Assembly (NCBI RefSeq): GCF_002929215.1
Contig: NZ_PJII01000010.1
Span: 1 to 64,000 of the forward strand
Direction of reading: 5' to 3'
Length of the DNA stretch: 64,000 bases
From: Arthrobacter sp. ZGTC412
GTDB lineage: Bacteria > Actinomycetota > Actinomycetes > Actinomycetales > Micrococcaceae
The notes beneath the pieces are model-generated. The model ran no database searches, was not told where the DNA came from, and saw only the letters and a program-made list of their open reading frames with translations. Both the position numbers and the translations under genes were made by a program. This document shows, piece by piece, positions 25,333 through 33,757 of this stretch (the first letter of the stretch is position 1; the number at the start of each line of letters is the position of its first letter).

Positions 25333-25671
25333 CTATAGGGGCTTGACTGCTTCGACCGTGTGGATGGTTCCATTGCGATCCTTGCATTCCATCGGGGCCC
25401 TGTTGTTGAGATCGCTCTTGCTCGGCATCGGGCACTTGAGGCGGTTCCCATCCTCATCGGTGAAGATGATGTTTTTGTTGATGAGCGATCCGGTCGTCTC
25501 GGTGATCTCCACGCCATAGGTCACTTCAACTTCCTCGTTTGCCTGTTCCACGAGCGGAAGCAACAAAACGGTGAGCAAGGCAATCACAACTGGAACGCAC
25601 AGGTAGCTTATCCATCGCTGAAGAGGAGAAAGGCTGCTCTTTGCCCGTCGTGGTGTGGGACTGTCAGACAT
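25333..25671 (-). CDS. Single-helix membrane protein of the mobile element
   Basis: The 112-residue product has a short basic N-terminus (SPTPRRAKSSLSPLQR), one transmembrane helix (about 20-42) and an external domain of about 65 residues with IIFTDEDGNRLKCPMPSKSD and a second Cys, possibly one disulfide. It sits 15 bp upstream of the lipoprotein gene and likely shares its transcript. The family is not recognised. Confidence 0.6.
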   Translation of the reverse strand: MSDSPTPRRAKSSLSPLQRWISYLCVPVVIALLTVLLLPLVEQANEEVEVTYGVEITETTGSLINKNIIFTDEDGNRLKCPMPSKSDLNNRAPMECKDRNGTIHTVEAVKPL

Positions 25672-25863
25672 GTCTAGAACCCTATCTTCAGTAAAGGTGA
25701 ACGCGGCCGACCTCCAGATGGAGCCCCTCCCCCGGCACTAATTCCACCGCCTTGGCCAGACCAGTGGCATGGGCGGCCGCAGTGCCGCCGGAACGTTTTC
25801 TTTTTGCGCCGCTACGCTACAGCCCGGTTCTGCTATCAGCGGTACTCAAAGTCAACCTGATTC

Positions 25864-27414
25864 TCAGCGCCACACAACGTCGACACGCTCGTGGTTGATG
25901 CCTCTCTGTCCCTTTGCGTCCGGTTCAACGCGATTGACCCTCGGCGTCATAACGGCACGGACGACGCGCCGCTTGTCGGGCAGGTCCAATCCCTCCCATG
26001 TCTCGCGGACAGATCCTGTGGCCATCAGTCGCAGGACGAACGGGTCTATCTCGGAAAGCTTCTCAAGCCGCTTCTGTGCCGTTTTGATTTTCGGCTCGAT
26101 TCTGGCCTCCTGATCAATCAGCAAATCAAACCTGAGATTCAGGGCTGCCTCATCGCGCACCTTTTCCAGGTACTCCTGGTACTTCCCAATCTCGGCCAAA
26201 AGTGCCTGGCGCTCGTCGTCATTGCCCTTGCCACGCTCTCCGAGCATGGCAAGGAAGTCGGGCCGCTCGAGCCGGGCCAGCACCAGTTCGGTAACGACGG
26301 CGTCCAAGTGGGAATCACGCATCGCGACGTGAAATCCCGTCTTCCCTGGCACTCCTACACAGATGTATGTGTTGTAGAAGGGGTAGGGCAGCTCATTGCC
26401 GTTCTCATCGACGGGCTTTGGCAAGAGTTCCCCCGTGACCTTGTCCTTGCGCCGTCCGGCGTTCTGCTTGCCAATACGCATCGGAGCCCCGCATACGCCG
26501 CACGTAGCGATACCGGTCAGCAGATGTTTAGCCGGCCAGTCGTTCGTCCGCTTGCGCTCTGGAGGACTCATGACGATCTGAAGTTTCTGCCAAGTGTTCA
26601 GCTCAATGAGGGGCGGCCACATGGCGTCACCGATGATCTCCCCCTGGTGCTGACGTTTGGCTGCATAAGCCGGCATCGTCAGCATCTGTTTGATGGCGGG
26701 GGGCGTCCAGCCAAGGCCCTGCCGGTGTGCCTTCATCGTCATGCGCCTAGGCGGTATGCCGCGCTCGTTAAAGTCCTTGGCAATGGCATAGAAGGTCTCC
26801 CCGGCGAGTATGCGCCGTGCTGCCTCTTGCACGACCGGAGCCTCTTCCTCATGGGGATCGACCCGAACCAAGGCGCCTGTCTCAGAATCCTTAATGCGCC
26901 GGTAGCCGTAGATTTTCTTGCCGTGGGGCCGGCCCTTCTCCGCGTTGGATCGCATGTCACGTTGCAACCGCTTACTTGTCTTAGCGCTCTCGTACTCAGA
27001 GTCGACAGCATCTTCCAAAAGTGTGCGGCGATCACGAGCGTTGGCCGGGTCATAGAGCCTTCCGTGCGTCGTCACCCAGATGCGGATCCCACGTTCCTCA
27101 CACAGTTCGATAAGGTCAACCCACTCCCCTGTCCGCCGTGATCCACGGCTGGACTCCCACAAGCCCAGGGCGCCGGCACCAAAGGCGTCTTCTTCAAGAT
27201 CGCTCATGAGCTTGGCAAAGCCCTCACGCGCCTGCTTGGAATACCGGCTCGCGCTTCTGTCGTTGTCCCTGTAGGGCTCAGCGTGAATATCCCACCCGCG
27301 GTGCATGAGGGCTGCAACGTTCTCATCGTGCTGCTGGTCAGGGCTCTTGCCTCTGCCGGAGCGGTCCTTTGACACGCGGAGATACTCTCGAACCAAGAGA
27401 TTCTTCGGATCCAT
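25864..27414 (-). CDS. Large serine recombinase (integrase)
   Basis: The 516-residue protein has the resolvase catalytic domain (1-150) with nucleophile S15 in YLRVSKDRSG and the conserved RxxxRxxR-like region near residues 65-72 and 138-150. The recombinase domain spans about 165-280. The zinc-ribbon/coiled-coil part starts with CGVCGAPM at about 308, and a helical segment (380-450) completes the large serine integrase plan. GGGTGGG precedes ATG 27414. The start lies 9 bp from comEC, which it interrupts, as expected for an integrase whose attP is just upstream of int. It carries out unidirectional integration; no excision factor could be identified. Confidence 0.93.
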   Translation of the reverse strand: MDPKNLLVREYLRVSKDRSGRGKSPDQQHDENVAALMHRGWDIHAEPYRDNDRSASRYSKQAREGFAKLMSDLEEDAFGAGALGLWESSRGSRRTGEWVDLIELCEERGIRIWVTTHGRLYDPANARDRRTLLEDAVDSEYESAKTSKRLQRDMRSNAEKGRPHGKKIYGYRRIKDSETGALVRVDPHEEEAPVVQEAARRILAGETFYAIAKDFNERGIPPRRMTMKAHRQGLGWTPPAIKQMLTMPAYAAKRQHQGEIIGDAMWPPLIELNTWQKLQIVMSPPERKRTNDWPAKHLLTGIATCGVCGAPMRIGKQNAGRRKDKVTGELLPKPVDENGNELPYPFYNTYICVGVPGKTGFHVAMRDSHLDAVVTELVLARLERPDFLAMLGERGKGNDDERQALLAEIGKYQEYLEKVRDEAALNLRFDLLIDQEARIEPKIKTAQKRLEKLSEIDPFVLRLMATGSVRETWEGLDLPDKRRVVRAVMTPRVNRVEPDAKGQRGINHERVDVVWR

Positions 27415-27450
27415 AAACCCACCCTACTTTATGACTTTGTCCCCGCTGAC
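27415..27450. other. Presumed attachment-site junction (attL/attR) inside comEC
   Basis: Minus-strand comEC reads through the codons for THLTAVSG and then changes to D-K-V-I-K-stop, non-comEC sequence leading straight to the integrase start. The crossover must lie at or close to the GGGGACAAAG stretch (27432-27441). The exact dinucleotide cannot be set without the other junction. Confidence 0.55.
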
Positions 27451-28548
27451 GGCGGTCAGGTGGGTCATGCCAACGCTTTTCATGGCAGCGTCCAGGCTCT
27501 CGTCGAGCGCACTGGTGTCCCCGGTGACCATTCCCGGAAGCAGGCCGCGCGGATCCGGGGCCAAGAAAGAGGCCGCGGTTACAAACCGTTCCCGCAGTTC
27601 CTTGGCTGCTCCCTGCAGTACTGGCGGGCCAACGGGCTGTCCTGGTCCGGAGGACGCTGTGAGGATGCCGGCCTCCTCCCGCCCGGGATCCGCGGGGCGG
27701 AGCTTCCCGGTTGCCCGGACCAGCTGGCCGGGCACCAACGCGCCCCAACCGCCGCCGCCCATCACCAACAGCTGGGCCCGGGTCCGCAGCACAACACCGC
27801 CGGTACTGACGTCCCGCGTCCAAACAGGTACGGACCAGCGCGCAGGCGGGCCGGCTTGGTTGGGTGCAGTCAGGGCGCGGGGCGCTCCTGCCACTTCCAG
27901 GACGGCTACTACTGACTTTCCCGAAGAGACGGCGGCAGCTAGTGGACCGTCGTGCCGCTGGGTGGCGGCCACCGCCGAGTGCGCTGCCGTTGTCGCGGCA
28001 AGGAGGAGGGCGACGGCCGTGGTGGTCAGGAAGCTGCGCCGGGCCGTTTTCCCGTTGCCATGCCTGGCCGCTCGGCGGGTTCTGGGTTTGACGGTACGGT
28101 GCAGCAGCAGGGCCGAAAGGACGAGCAGTGCGCAGCAGAGGCCGCCCAGCGCCATCGGGGGCAGCCAGAGCCCGGCGACGGAGGCAACCCAGACGAGCGC
28201 CGCCGGCAGTGCCAGCCGGACGTCTGTGCGACGGCGTGCAGTTTCACCATTGGCGGGGTCGGCGTCCTGCCGTGCTTTCCTGTCGCCGTCCCGGAATCGG
28301 GCAGACTGCGCAACCCAAAACTGTTCGAGGCTTCTTCCGGGGCGACCGGCAGGGCCACTGGCGCCCAGCAACCTCCGGCGCGGTTGGGCCGGGGCACCTT
28401 TCCCCGGCCCCTCCCCAGCTGCTGACGAGGGCTGTTCCATGGCACCGGTTTGCTGCGCGTCCTGCTCACCGGCCGCGTGCCCGCGGACTGCCGACTCCAC
28501 AAAACTGCTCCAGGGGCTCGACCCGGTCCCCGCTGTTCTGTTATCCAT
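27424..28548 (-). pseudogene. comEC: comEC, truncated by the integrative element
   Basis: Starting at ATG 28548 (TTG 28560 is also in frame), about 374 residues remain of a protein normally near 800. Present are a long Pro/Gly-rich N-terminus, the first membrane helices, the DUF4131-type OB-like region, and the start of the competence domain with GLLPGMVTGDTSALDESLDA and MKSVGMTHLTAVSG. The usual continuation (AN-rich helices, then the metallo-beta-lactamase-like domain) is replaced by five foreign residues. ComEC is the channel that takes up single-stranded DNA, so this copy should be non-functional. The missing half should lie at the far end of the element. Confidence 0.88.
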
Positions 28549-28590
28549 GGCGCCGCCCAACGGCCGTCGTCATTGCGCCTTGCCTTCGTT

Positions 28591-29496
28591 TCATATGGTC
28601 ACCAGTGGCAGCAATGCTTCAAGCATTTTGGGACCGACACCGTCAATGGCGTCAAGGTCTTCGACGGCCTTGAACGCGCCATGTTCCTTGCGCCAGTCCA
28701 CGATCCGCTGTGCCAGCACCGGGCCGACCTTCGGCAAACCATCCAGTTCCTCCACCCCGGCAGTATTCAGGTTGATTTTCGATGCTGCCGGCACACCGGC
28801 ACTTCCATCCGGGCGATCCCCGGCCACTGGCCCGCCTGGATCCCCAGAGCCGGCTGGCAGCGGTTCGCCCTGCTGCGGGACGTGGATCTTTTGCCCATCC
28901 TCCACAGCCCCGGCGAGGTTAAGGCGGTTCAGGTCCGCCCCTGGCGCGGCCCCTCCGGCGGCGGCAATGGCCTCGTGCACCCGGCTGCCAGCGGGCAACT
29001 CCACAACTCCTGGCCGAAGCACTGATCCGGCAATGTGAACCACAACTGCGCCTGAAGGTGCACTTTCCTGCGTGTCGGGCTCGGGACCGGCGCGGTTGCC
29101 GCCACCACTGTCCTCCCCCGAGGTGCTGTCCGCGGCTGTTGGGTCGGTGGTTCCGGGACTGATGCCGCTGAGCGGCAGGATCTCCGGCCGGCCGGACGCC
29201 GCCTGCCACCAAAACCAGGCACCGGCAGCGACTGCAAGGATGCCCAAGAGCACGCCCAGCCGAAAACTGAGGCGCCAGCGAACTGCGGGGCCAACGGCGA
29301 CGGGCTCCTTGGCCGGATCTTCCCCCGTAAGGGCACGCCTCCCTCCTTCCCCGCCGTCCGTGCCCCGGTATTCGAAGGGGGACCCGCCGTCGTCCCCAAG
29401 CAGCAGCCCACGGGAGTTGTCGCCCAGGGTAGCCTGCAGCCGCGACCTGGCGTGGCGCGCCCGTTCACCTGCTGCTCCAGCATCCCGGCGTGACAT
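28591..29496 (-). CDS. comEA: ComEA-like helix-hairpin-helix DNA-binding protein
   Basis: The 301-residue protein has a cytoplasmic tail of about 90 residues, one membrane helix (about 92-115), a Gly/Ser/Thr-rich stretch, a SLBB domain (about 155-215, VVHIAGSVLRPGVVELPAGS) and a C-terminal double helix-hairpin-helix (about 238-300, KINLNTAGVEELDGLPKVGP and LDAIDGVGPKMLEALLPLV). It binds incoming double-stranded DNA outside the membrane. It is 43 bp upstream of comEC in the usual order. With comEC broken, it may persist without a partner channel. Confidence 0.92.
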   Translation of the reverse strand: MSRRDAGAAGERARHARSRLQATLGDNSRGLLLGDDGGSPFEYRGTDGGEGGRRALTGEDPAKEPVAVGPAVRWRLSFRLGVLLGILAVAAGAWFWWQAASGRPEILPLSGISPGTTDPTAADSTSGEDSGGGNRAGPEPDTQESAPSGAVVVHIAGSVLRPGVVELPAGSRVHEAIAAAGGAAPGADLNRLNLAGAVEDGQKIHVPQQGEPLPAGSGDPGGPVAGDRPDGSAGVPAASKINLNTAGVEELDGLPKVGPVLAQRIVDWRKEHGAFKAVEDLDAIDGVGPKMLEALLPLVTI

Positions 29497-29984
29497 ACCC
29501 CCACGCTAGGGACTGGCAGCGGCAGGAAAACAGGGCAAGAGGCCGCTATGTGGACAGGCGCATGGCTCTCACGCTTCGACGTCATAACTTCCCACGACAC
29601 TGCCGGTCACGGCACACTGCCTCCCAGTCACCTCGCCAGAATTGCTGGCCAGCAGCAGCACTGCTCCTGCCCCTGCCAGGGCGGTGCCCAACGCGTGGCG
29701 TCCGTGCGCACGGGCTGCCCAGGAAGCGAGGTAGGCAAGGACGTGTTCCTTGCCCAGCACGCTGCGGAAGGCCACCTCATAGGCCCGCGGAGCCACCTAA
29801 AAGTTGCGGTACATCACCACAAATGCCATCCCGCCCAACAAAATCGCCGCTGAAGCGATACGGGCACCGAGAGGTGCGCCGGCCGTGGTGAAGTCAAGCA
29901 ATGAGTGCTGTGGACACTTTTGGTTTGCTTTCGGGTAGGACTCGGAAGGCTTACCTGTGGGAGGGCGACTACCTACCCCCGAGG
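29497..29984. other. Gap between degV and comEA with weak coding signs
   Basis: Apart from the possible 75-residue gene at 29569-29796, a 34-residue frame (29797-29901, minus, TTG start) reads like one transmembrane helix: GARIASAAILLGGMAFVVMY. It ends in TAG immediately before the GTG of the larger frame. Neither has a good ribosome site. The stretch could be a decayed membrane-protein gene. Confidence 0.35.
29569..29796 (-). CDS. Possible small hypothetical protein
   Basis: A 75-residue frame with a GTG start has high G/C at third codon positions in its first two thirds, as real genes here do. It includes KEHVLAYLASWAARAHGRHA, then one hydrophobic helix (ALAGAGAVLLLAS). The frame continues upstream past a single TAG, so it may be the tail of a decayed gene. 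The family is not recognised and there is no clear ribosome site. Confidence 0.3.
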   Translation of the reverse strand: MAPRAYEVAFRSVLGKEHVLAYLASWAARAHGRHALGTALAGAGAVLLLASNSGEVTGRQCAVTGSVVGSYDVEA

Positions 29985-30965
29985 TCAGCCGGCGTCATCC
30001 ACGGCAAAGTTATCGCCCACAATGACGGCGAGAACACCCAGCCCCGCATGGGCAGCGAGAACGGCGGGAAGGGAACTGATCTGGGCAGGCGGGCACTGCG
30101 GCAAGGCAGCCGCCAGCCGTTTGGCCAGCCCCTCCGCCTCAGTTGGGTTTCCAAAATGATGGACGGCAAGGCGCACGTCCGCAGCGGTCCGGGCCGACGC
30201 GTCCGCAGCCACGATCTCCTCCAGACGGGCAACGGCACGGACGGCTGACCGCACCTTCTCCAGCGGAACGATCTTGCCGCCGTCGACCCCCAGGATGGGC
30301 TTGATCGCAAGCACTGTTCCCCACAAAGAGGCAGCCGCCCCAATCCGCCCTCCGCGCCGAAGCTGCTCGAGGCTCGGAACGTAGAAATAGACCTTGGTCC
30401 GTCCTGCCTGGCCGGTGGCAGCGGCCGCCACTGCCTCCGCGTTGGCGCCTTGGCCGGCAACGCGCGCAGCTTCCTGGACGGCCATGCCAAGGGCCATGCC
30501 GACCGTTCCGGAATCGACCACTTCCACCGGAATGCCCACCCTGCCGGCCGCAAGCCGCGCGGCATCTGCCGTGCCGGACAGCCCACCCGAGATGTGGACG
30601 GAAACCACCGCTTCAAAGCCCCTGCGCTGCGCCGCCACATAGGCCTGTTCAAACTGTCCGGGCGAGGGCCGGGAGGTCTTAACGGACGTCCCGCTGGCCA
30701 GGGCCAGCGCAATGGTCTCCGAGATATCGTCTTCGCCCTCGCCGTAGATCTCCTCGCCCACCATCACGGGCATGGGAATGACGGTGAGCCGTCCGTCGCT
30801 GCTCAGCCCTGCGGCCCAGTCGGCCGGCAGCGCGGCGGCCGAGTCGGTCACCACAGCAATACGTACGACGGCGTCCGGCTGGGTTGCCGGACTTTCCTGC
30901 CGGCGGCGTCGTGCCAGCAGGCGTGCACGGACCCAGGGCCAGGCGGCGGCATCGCGGTGTGGCAA
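29985..30965 (-). CDS. DegV-family fatty-acid-binding protein
   Basis: A TTG start with AGGAGG 5 nt upstream gives 326 residues, including an N-terminal extension of about 33 residues before the DegV start VRIAVVTDSAAALP. The two-domain fold shows the TS motif of the first domain (TSVKTSRPSPGQF, about residue 95), HISGGLSGT (about 125), and the second-domain signature SLEQLRRGGRIGAAASLWG. DegV/FakB proteins hold a fatty acid and present it to a kinase. Loss of the neighbouring comEC does not affect it. It is 56 bp after leuS, with a hairpin between. Confidence 0.9.
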   Translation of the reverse strand: MPHRDAAAWPWVRARLLARRRRQESPATQPDAVVRIAVVTDSAAALPADWAAGLSSDGRLTVIPMPVMVGEEIYGEGEDDISETIALALASGTSVKTSRPSPGQFEQAYVAAQRRGFEAVVSVHISGGLSGTADAARLAAGRVGIPVEVVDSGTVGMALGMAVQEAARVAGQGANAEAVAAAATGQAGRTKVYFYVPSLEQLRRGGRIGAAASLWGTVLAIKPILGVDGGKIVPLEKVRSAVRAVARLEEIVAADASARTAADVRLAVHHFGNPTEAEGLAKRLAAALPQCPPAQISSLPAVLAAHAGLGVLAVIVGDNFAVDDAG

Positions 30966-30987
30966 GTGGGCCTCCTGGAGTCACAGC

Positions 30988-31013
30988 GGGCCGCCGGAGG
31001 ATTCCGGCGGCCC
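30988..31013 (-). terminator. Hairpin after leuS
   Basis: GGGCCGCCGGA (30988-30998) and TCCGGCGGCCC (31003-31013) are perfect 11-bp complements around GGAT, between the leuS stop and the degV start. No T tract follows, so it may end only part of the transcripts or separate the two mRNAs. Confidence 0.6.
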
Positions 31014-31021
31014 GGTCCGGC

Positions 31022-33547
31022 TTATGCCGGGACGATGTTGACCAGTTTAGGGGCGCGGACGATGACGGTGCGGATGCCGCGGCCGTCAAGGGCGCGCTGG
31101 ACGTTGTCCGAGGCCAGCGCCAGTTCGCGCAGCTGGTCCTCAGAGACGTCGGGCGAGACCTCAAGCCGGTCGCGGACCTTGCCCTGGACCTGGACCACGG
31201 CGGTGACGGTCTCCTGGACCAGCAGCGCTTCATCGTGGGCAGGCCAGCCGGCGTTCGCCACCGAGGCAGGGTGGCCCAGGACGTTCCACATATCCTCGGC
31301 GGTGTACGGCGCGAAGAGGCTGAGGATGACGGCAACCGCCTCGGCAGCTTCCCGCACTGCGGGATCGGCCCCGCCGGCACCGGCGTCTATAGTCTTGCGG
31401 GTCGCGTTGACCAGCTCCATCAGCTTGGCCACCACCACGTTGAACTTGTTGTTGTCCAGCAGGGCCGCGGCGTCGGCGATGGTGCGGTGCGTGACCGACC
31501 GCAGCGCACGGTCCCCGGACGCGGGGTCAACTCCGGGCTCGCTGGTGACGTCCTGCGCCAACCTCCAAGCGCGGGCCAGGAACTTCGCGGAGCCCGACGG
31601 CGAAACATCGGCCCAATCGACGTCGTCCTCCGGCGGGGAGGCGAAGATCATGGTCAGGCGCACGGCATCCACGCCGTACTTGTCCAGCTGCTCGCCGAGG
31701 TCAACGCCGTTGCCCAGGGACTTGCTCATGGCCTTGCCGCCGTTAAGGACCTGGCCCTGGTTAAGCAGGGCGCTGAACGGCTCGTCGGCATCGATCATGC
31801 CCAGGTCGTGGATGACCTTGGTGAAGAACCGGGCGTAGAGCAGGTGCAGGATGGCATGCTCCACACCGCCCACATACTGGCCTACCGGCATCCAGTCGTT
31901 GATCTTCGCCGGGTCGAAGGGACCCTCCGTGAACTCCGGCGAGACGAAACGCAGGAAGTACCAGGACGAGTCCACGAAGGTGTCCATGGTGTCGGTATCG
32001 CGCTTGGCCGGTCCGTGGCAGTTGGGGCATTCAACATTGACCCAGGCCTCTGCGGCAGCCAGCGGTGACGTGCCCTTCGGCGACAGGTCCTCGCCGCGGA
32101 GGTCTGCCGGAAGGGTGACGGGCAGCTGCTCATCAGGCACGGGGACCTCGCCGCAGGACGGGCAGTGGATGATCGGGATGGGGGTGCCCCAGAACCGCTG
32201 GCGGCTGAGCAGCCAGTCGCGCAGCCGGAAGTTCACGAACTTCTCTCCCGTGCCCTGGCGTTCCAGGATGGCGATCGCGGCCGGGATGGCCTCAGCCTTG
32301 GGCAGTCCGTCCAGGTCGCCGGAGTTGATCAGCGTGCCCTCCCCCGTTGTGGCGGTGCCGGACACAAAGGGGTCTTCCTCGCCGGTGTCCAGGACGGGCC
32401 GTACGGGGAGGTCGAACTTCCGGGCGAAGTCGAGGTCGCGCTGGTCGTGGGCCGGCACGGCCATGATGGCGCCCGTGCCGTAGTCGGCCAGGACGTAGTC
32501 AGCTGCCCACACAGGCAGCTTCTCACCGTTCAGCGGGTTGACGGCGTACCGGCCGGTGAAAACGCCGGTCTTCTCCCGTTCCGTAGACTGCCGTTCGATT
32601 TCGGTGAGCGCCTTGACCTGCTCACGGTATTCGTCCAGGGCAGCCGCGTGCTCATCCGTAACCAGCTCGACGGCGAGGGGCGCATCCGCGGCAACGACAA
32701 AGAAGGTTGCGCCGTACAGGGTGTCGGGACGGGTGGTGAAGACCGTGACGTCCTTGGCGGGTTTGCCGCCGTCGCCCTCGATCACGAAGTTAACGTGCGC
32801 ACCCTCGGAACGGCCGATCCAGTTCTTCTGCATGGCCAGCACGCGCTCGGGCCAGTGGCCCCGCAGCTCATCCATGTCATCGAGCAGCCGGTCAGCGTAC
32901 TCGGTGATCTTGAAGTACCACTGATTCAGGGACTTCTTGGTGACAGTGGTGCCGCAGCGTTCGCAGGCGCCGTTGACAACCTGCTCGTTGGCCAACACGG
33001 TCTGGTCCTTGGGGCACCAGTTGACCGGTGAATTCTTGCGGTACGCCAGGCCGCGCTCGTAGAAGCGCTTGAACAGCCACTGGGTCCAGCGGTAGTACTC
33101 CGGGTCCGAGGTGTGCAGCCGGCGGGACCAGTCAGCGGAGATGGCGTAGCGCTTGAAGGACGCGGCCTGCGTGTCAATGTTGGCGTAGGTCCACTCACTG
33201 GGGTGGGCGTTGCGCTTGATGGCGGCGTTCTCGGCGGGCAGGCCGAAGGAGTCCCAGCCGATCGGGTGCAGGACGTCGTAGCCCTGCTGGCGCAGGTAGC
33301 GGGCCACCACGTCACCCATGGCAAACGCTTCGGCGTGCCCCATGTGCAGGTCCCCGGACGGGTACGGGAACATGTCCAGCACGTAGCGCCGCTCCCGGGA
33401 CCCGTCGTCGACAGGGGTGAAGACCTTGAGGTCTTCCCACACCTGCGGCCATTTGGCCTCCATGGCGGCAAAGCTGTACGCGCCCTCCTCGGGCACCTCC
33501 GCCGACACTGCTGCTGTTCCGGTCTCTGTCTCCGGCTGAACGCCCAC
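31022..33547 (-). CDS. leuS: Leucyl-tRNA synthetase
   Basis: The start is GTG 33547, with AAGAGGG 5 nt upstream; the longer open frame from 33652 runs through the leader terminator and is rejected. The 841-residue class-I synthetase has HMGH at 68-71 (HIGH motif), the CP1 editing domain in the middle ([20 protein letters not shown] to [20 protein letters not shown]), a Cys-rich zinc segment ([20 protein letters not shown]), KAMSKS near residue 600 (KMSKS motif) and an anticodon-binding C-terminus. It charges tRNA-Leu and edits mischarged tRNA. A leucine-responsive leader lies upstream (33568-33736). Confidence 0.96.
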   Translation of the reverse strand: MGVQPETETGTAAVSAEVPEEGAYSFAAMEAKWPQVWEDLKVFTPVDDGSRERRYVLDMFPYPSGDLHMGHAEAFAMGDVVARYLRQQGYDVLHPIGWDSFGLPAENAAIKRNAHPSEWTYANIDTQAASFKRYAISADWSRRLHTSDPEYYRWTQWLFKRFYERGLAYRKNSPVNWCPKDQTVLANEQVVNGACERCGTTVTKKSLNQWYFKITEYADRLLDDMDELRGHWPERVLAMQKNWIGRSEGAHVNFVIEGDGGKPAKDVTVFTTRPDTLYGATFFVVAADAPLAVELVTDEHAAALDEYREQVKALTEIERQSTEREKTGVFTGRYAVNPLNGEKLPVWAADYVLADYGTGAIMAVPAHDQRDLDFARKFDLPVRPVLDTGEEDPFVSGTATTGEGTLINSGDLDGLPKAEAIPAAIAILERQGTGEKFVNFRLRDWLLSRQRFWGTPIPIIHCPSCGEVPVPDEQLPVTLPADLRGEDLSPKGTSPLAAAEAWVNVECPNCHGPAKRDTDTMDTFVDSSWYFLRFVSPEFTEGPFDPAKINDWMPVGQYVGGVEHAILHLLYARFFTKVIHDLGMIDADEPFSALLNQGQVLNGGKAMSKSLGNGVDLGEQLDKYGVDAVRLTMIFASPPEDDVDWADVSPSGSAKFLARAWRLAQDVTSEPGVDPASGDRALRSVTHRTIADAAALLDNNKFNVVVAKLMELVNATRKTIDAGAGGADPAVREAAEAVAVILSLFAPYTAEDMWNVLGHPASVANAGWPAHDEALLVQETVTAVVQVQGKVRDRLEVSPDVSEDQLRELALASDNVQRALDGRGIRTVIVRAPKLVNIVPA

Positions 33548-33596
33548 TGCTGCCCTCTTCTGTTCTGTTACGGCATCTGTGCTGCCATAACGGCCT

Positions 33597-33608
33597 GATC
33601 CTCCTGCT
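33597..33608 (-). promoter_or_regulatory. 3' arm of a 12-nt leader pairing, containing an AGGAGG ribosome-type site
   Basis: On the minus strand AGCAGGAGGATC (33608 to 33597) is the exact complement of GATCCTCCTGCT (33716 to 33705), which includes the Leu codons of the leader peptide. The arm holds AGGAGG, 11 nt before a short frame (MAAQMP, 33568-33588) that ends 20 nt before leuS. Pairing would hide the AGGAGG; a ribosome stalled on the Leu codons would free it. Confidence 0.6.
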
Positions 33609-33636
33609 GGCGGCCCGGAAACAAGCCCGGACACAC

Positions 33637-33660
33637 AAAAGCCCCTCACCATGGAGGGGC
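33637..33660 (-). terminator. leuS leader attenuator hairpin
   Basis: On the minus strand GCCCCTC and GAGGGGC (33660-33654 and 33647-33641) form a 7-bp G+C stem with a 6-nt loop, followed by TTTTGTGTG. It is an intrinsic terminator between the leader peptide and leuS. A further stem-loop (33662-33698: GCCGC/GCGGC outside, ATCCGA/TCGGAT inside) lies just before it. Confidence 0.75.
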
Positions 33661-33697
33661 TGCCGCACGGTTATCCGATATTTCGGATGCCGGGCGG

Positions 33698-33724
33698 CTA
33701 ACTAAGCAGGAGGATCGCACGCAT
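33698..33724 (-). CDS. Leucine-rich leader peptide of leuS (8 codons)
   Basis: The minus strand reads ATG CGT GCG ATC CTC CTG CTT AGT TAG, i.e. M-R-A-I-L-L-L-S. A TAAAGT -10 hexamer ends 6 nt before the ATG, so the mRNA probably starts at or next to the AUG (leaderless). The Ile-Leu-Leu-Leu run placed upstream of a terminator and leuS is the design of amino-acid attenuation. Its Leu codons are also the 5' arm of a perfect 12-nt pairing with the region ahead of leuS. Too short to be a protein gene in its own right. Confidence 0.7.
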   Translation of the reverse strand: MRAILLLS

Positions 33725-33730
33725 GCAACC

Positions 33731-33736
33731 ACTTTA
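33731..33736 (-). promoter_or_regulatory. -10 element of the leuS leader promoter
   Basis: TAAAGT on the minus strand fits TAnnnT and is placed so that transcription would begin at the leader AUG. No clear -35 is seen at 16-18 bp. The plus-strand PEP-synthase-like gene starts 22 bp away, so the two promoters are divergent and may overlap. Confidence 0.45.
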
Positions 33737-33757
33737 GCGCACCAAGGGGGCAGGACG

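Larger units (their letters stand above)
1..27423. mobile_element. Genomic island / integrative element inserted in comEC (right end and most of body; left end outside window)
   Basis: A large serine integrase gene starts 9 bp from a comEC that stops right after its HLTAVSG motif. This is the arrangement expected when attB lies inside comEC and attP lies just upstream of int. No reading frame to the left resembles the missing ComEC C-terminus (beta-lactamase-like domain) or the genes that usually follow comEC, such as holA, rpsT and lepA. The inserted DNA therefore seems to span at least the whole left 27.4 kb. Its content is accessory: recombinases, Lsr2, metal resistance, a carboxylate transporter and a frameshifted gene. 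No phage structural or conjugation genes are visible. The block may instead be several insertions side by side, so only the right boundary is well supported. Confidence 0.6.

Noticed and set aside
1-27423. Prophage
   Set aside because: Two recombinases and Lsr2 are present, but no capsid, portal, terminase, tail or lysis gene was seen in the window.
33548-33652. Longer N-terminus for leuS from the ATG in the terminator loop
   Set aside because: It would translate the terminator hairpin and U-tract region and adds 35 residues without family resemblance.
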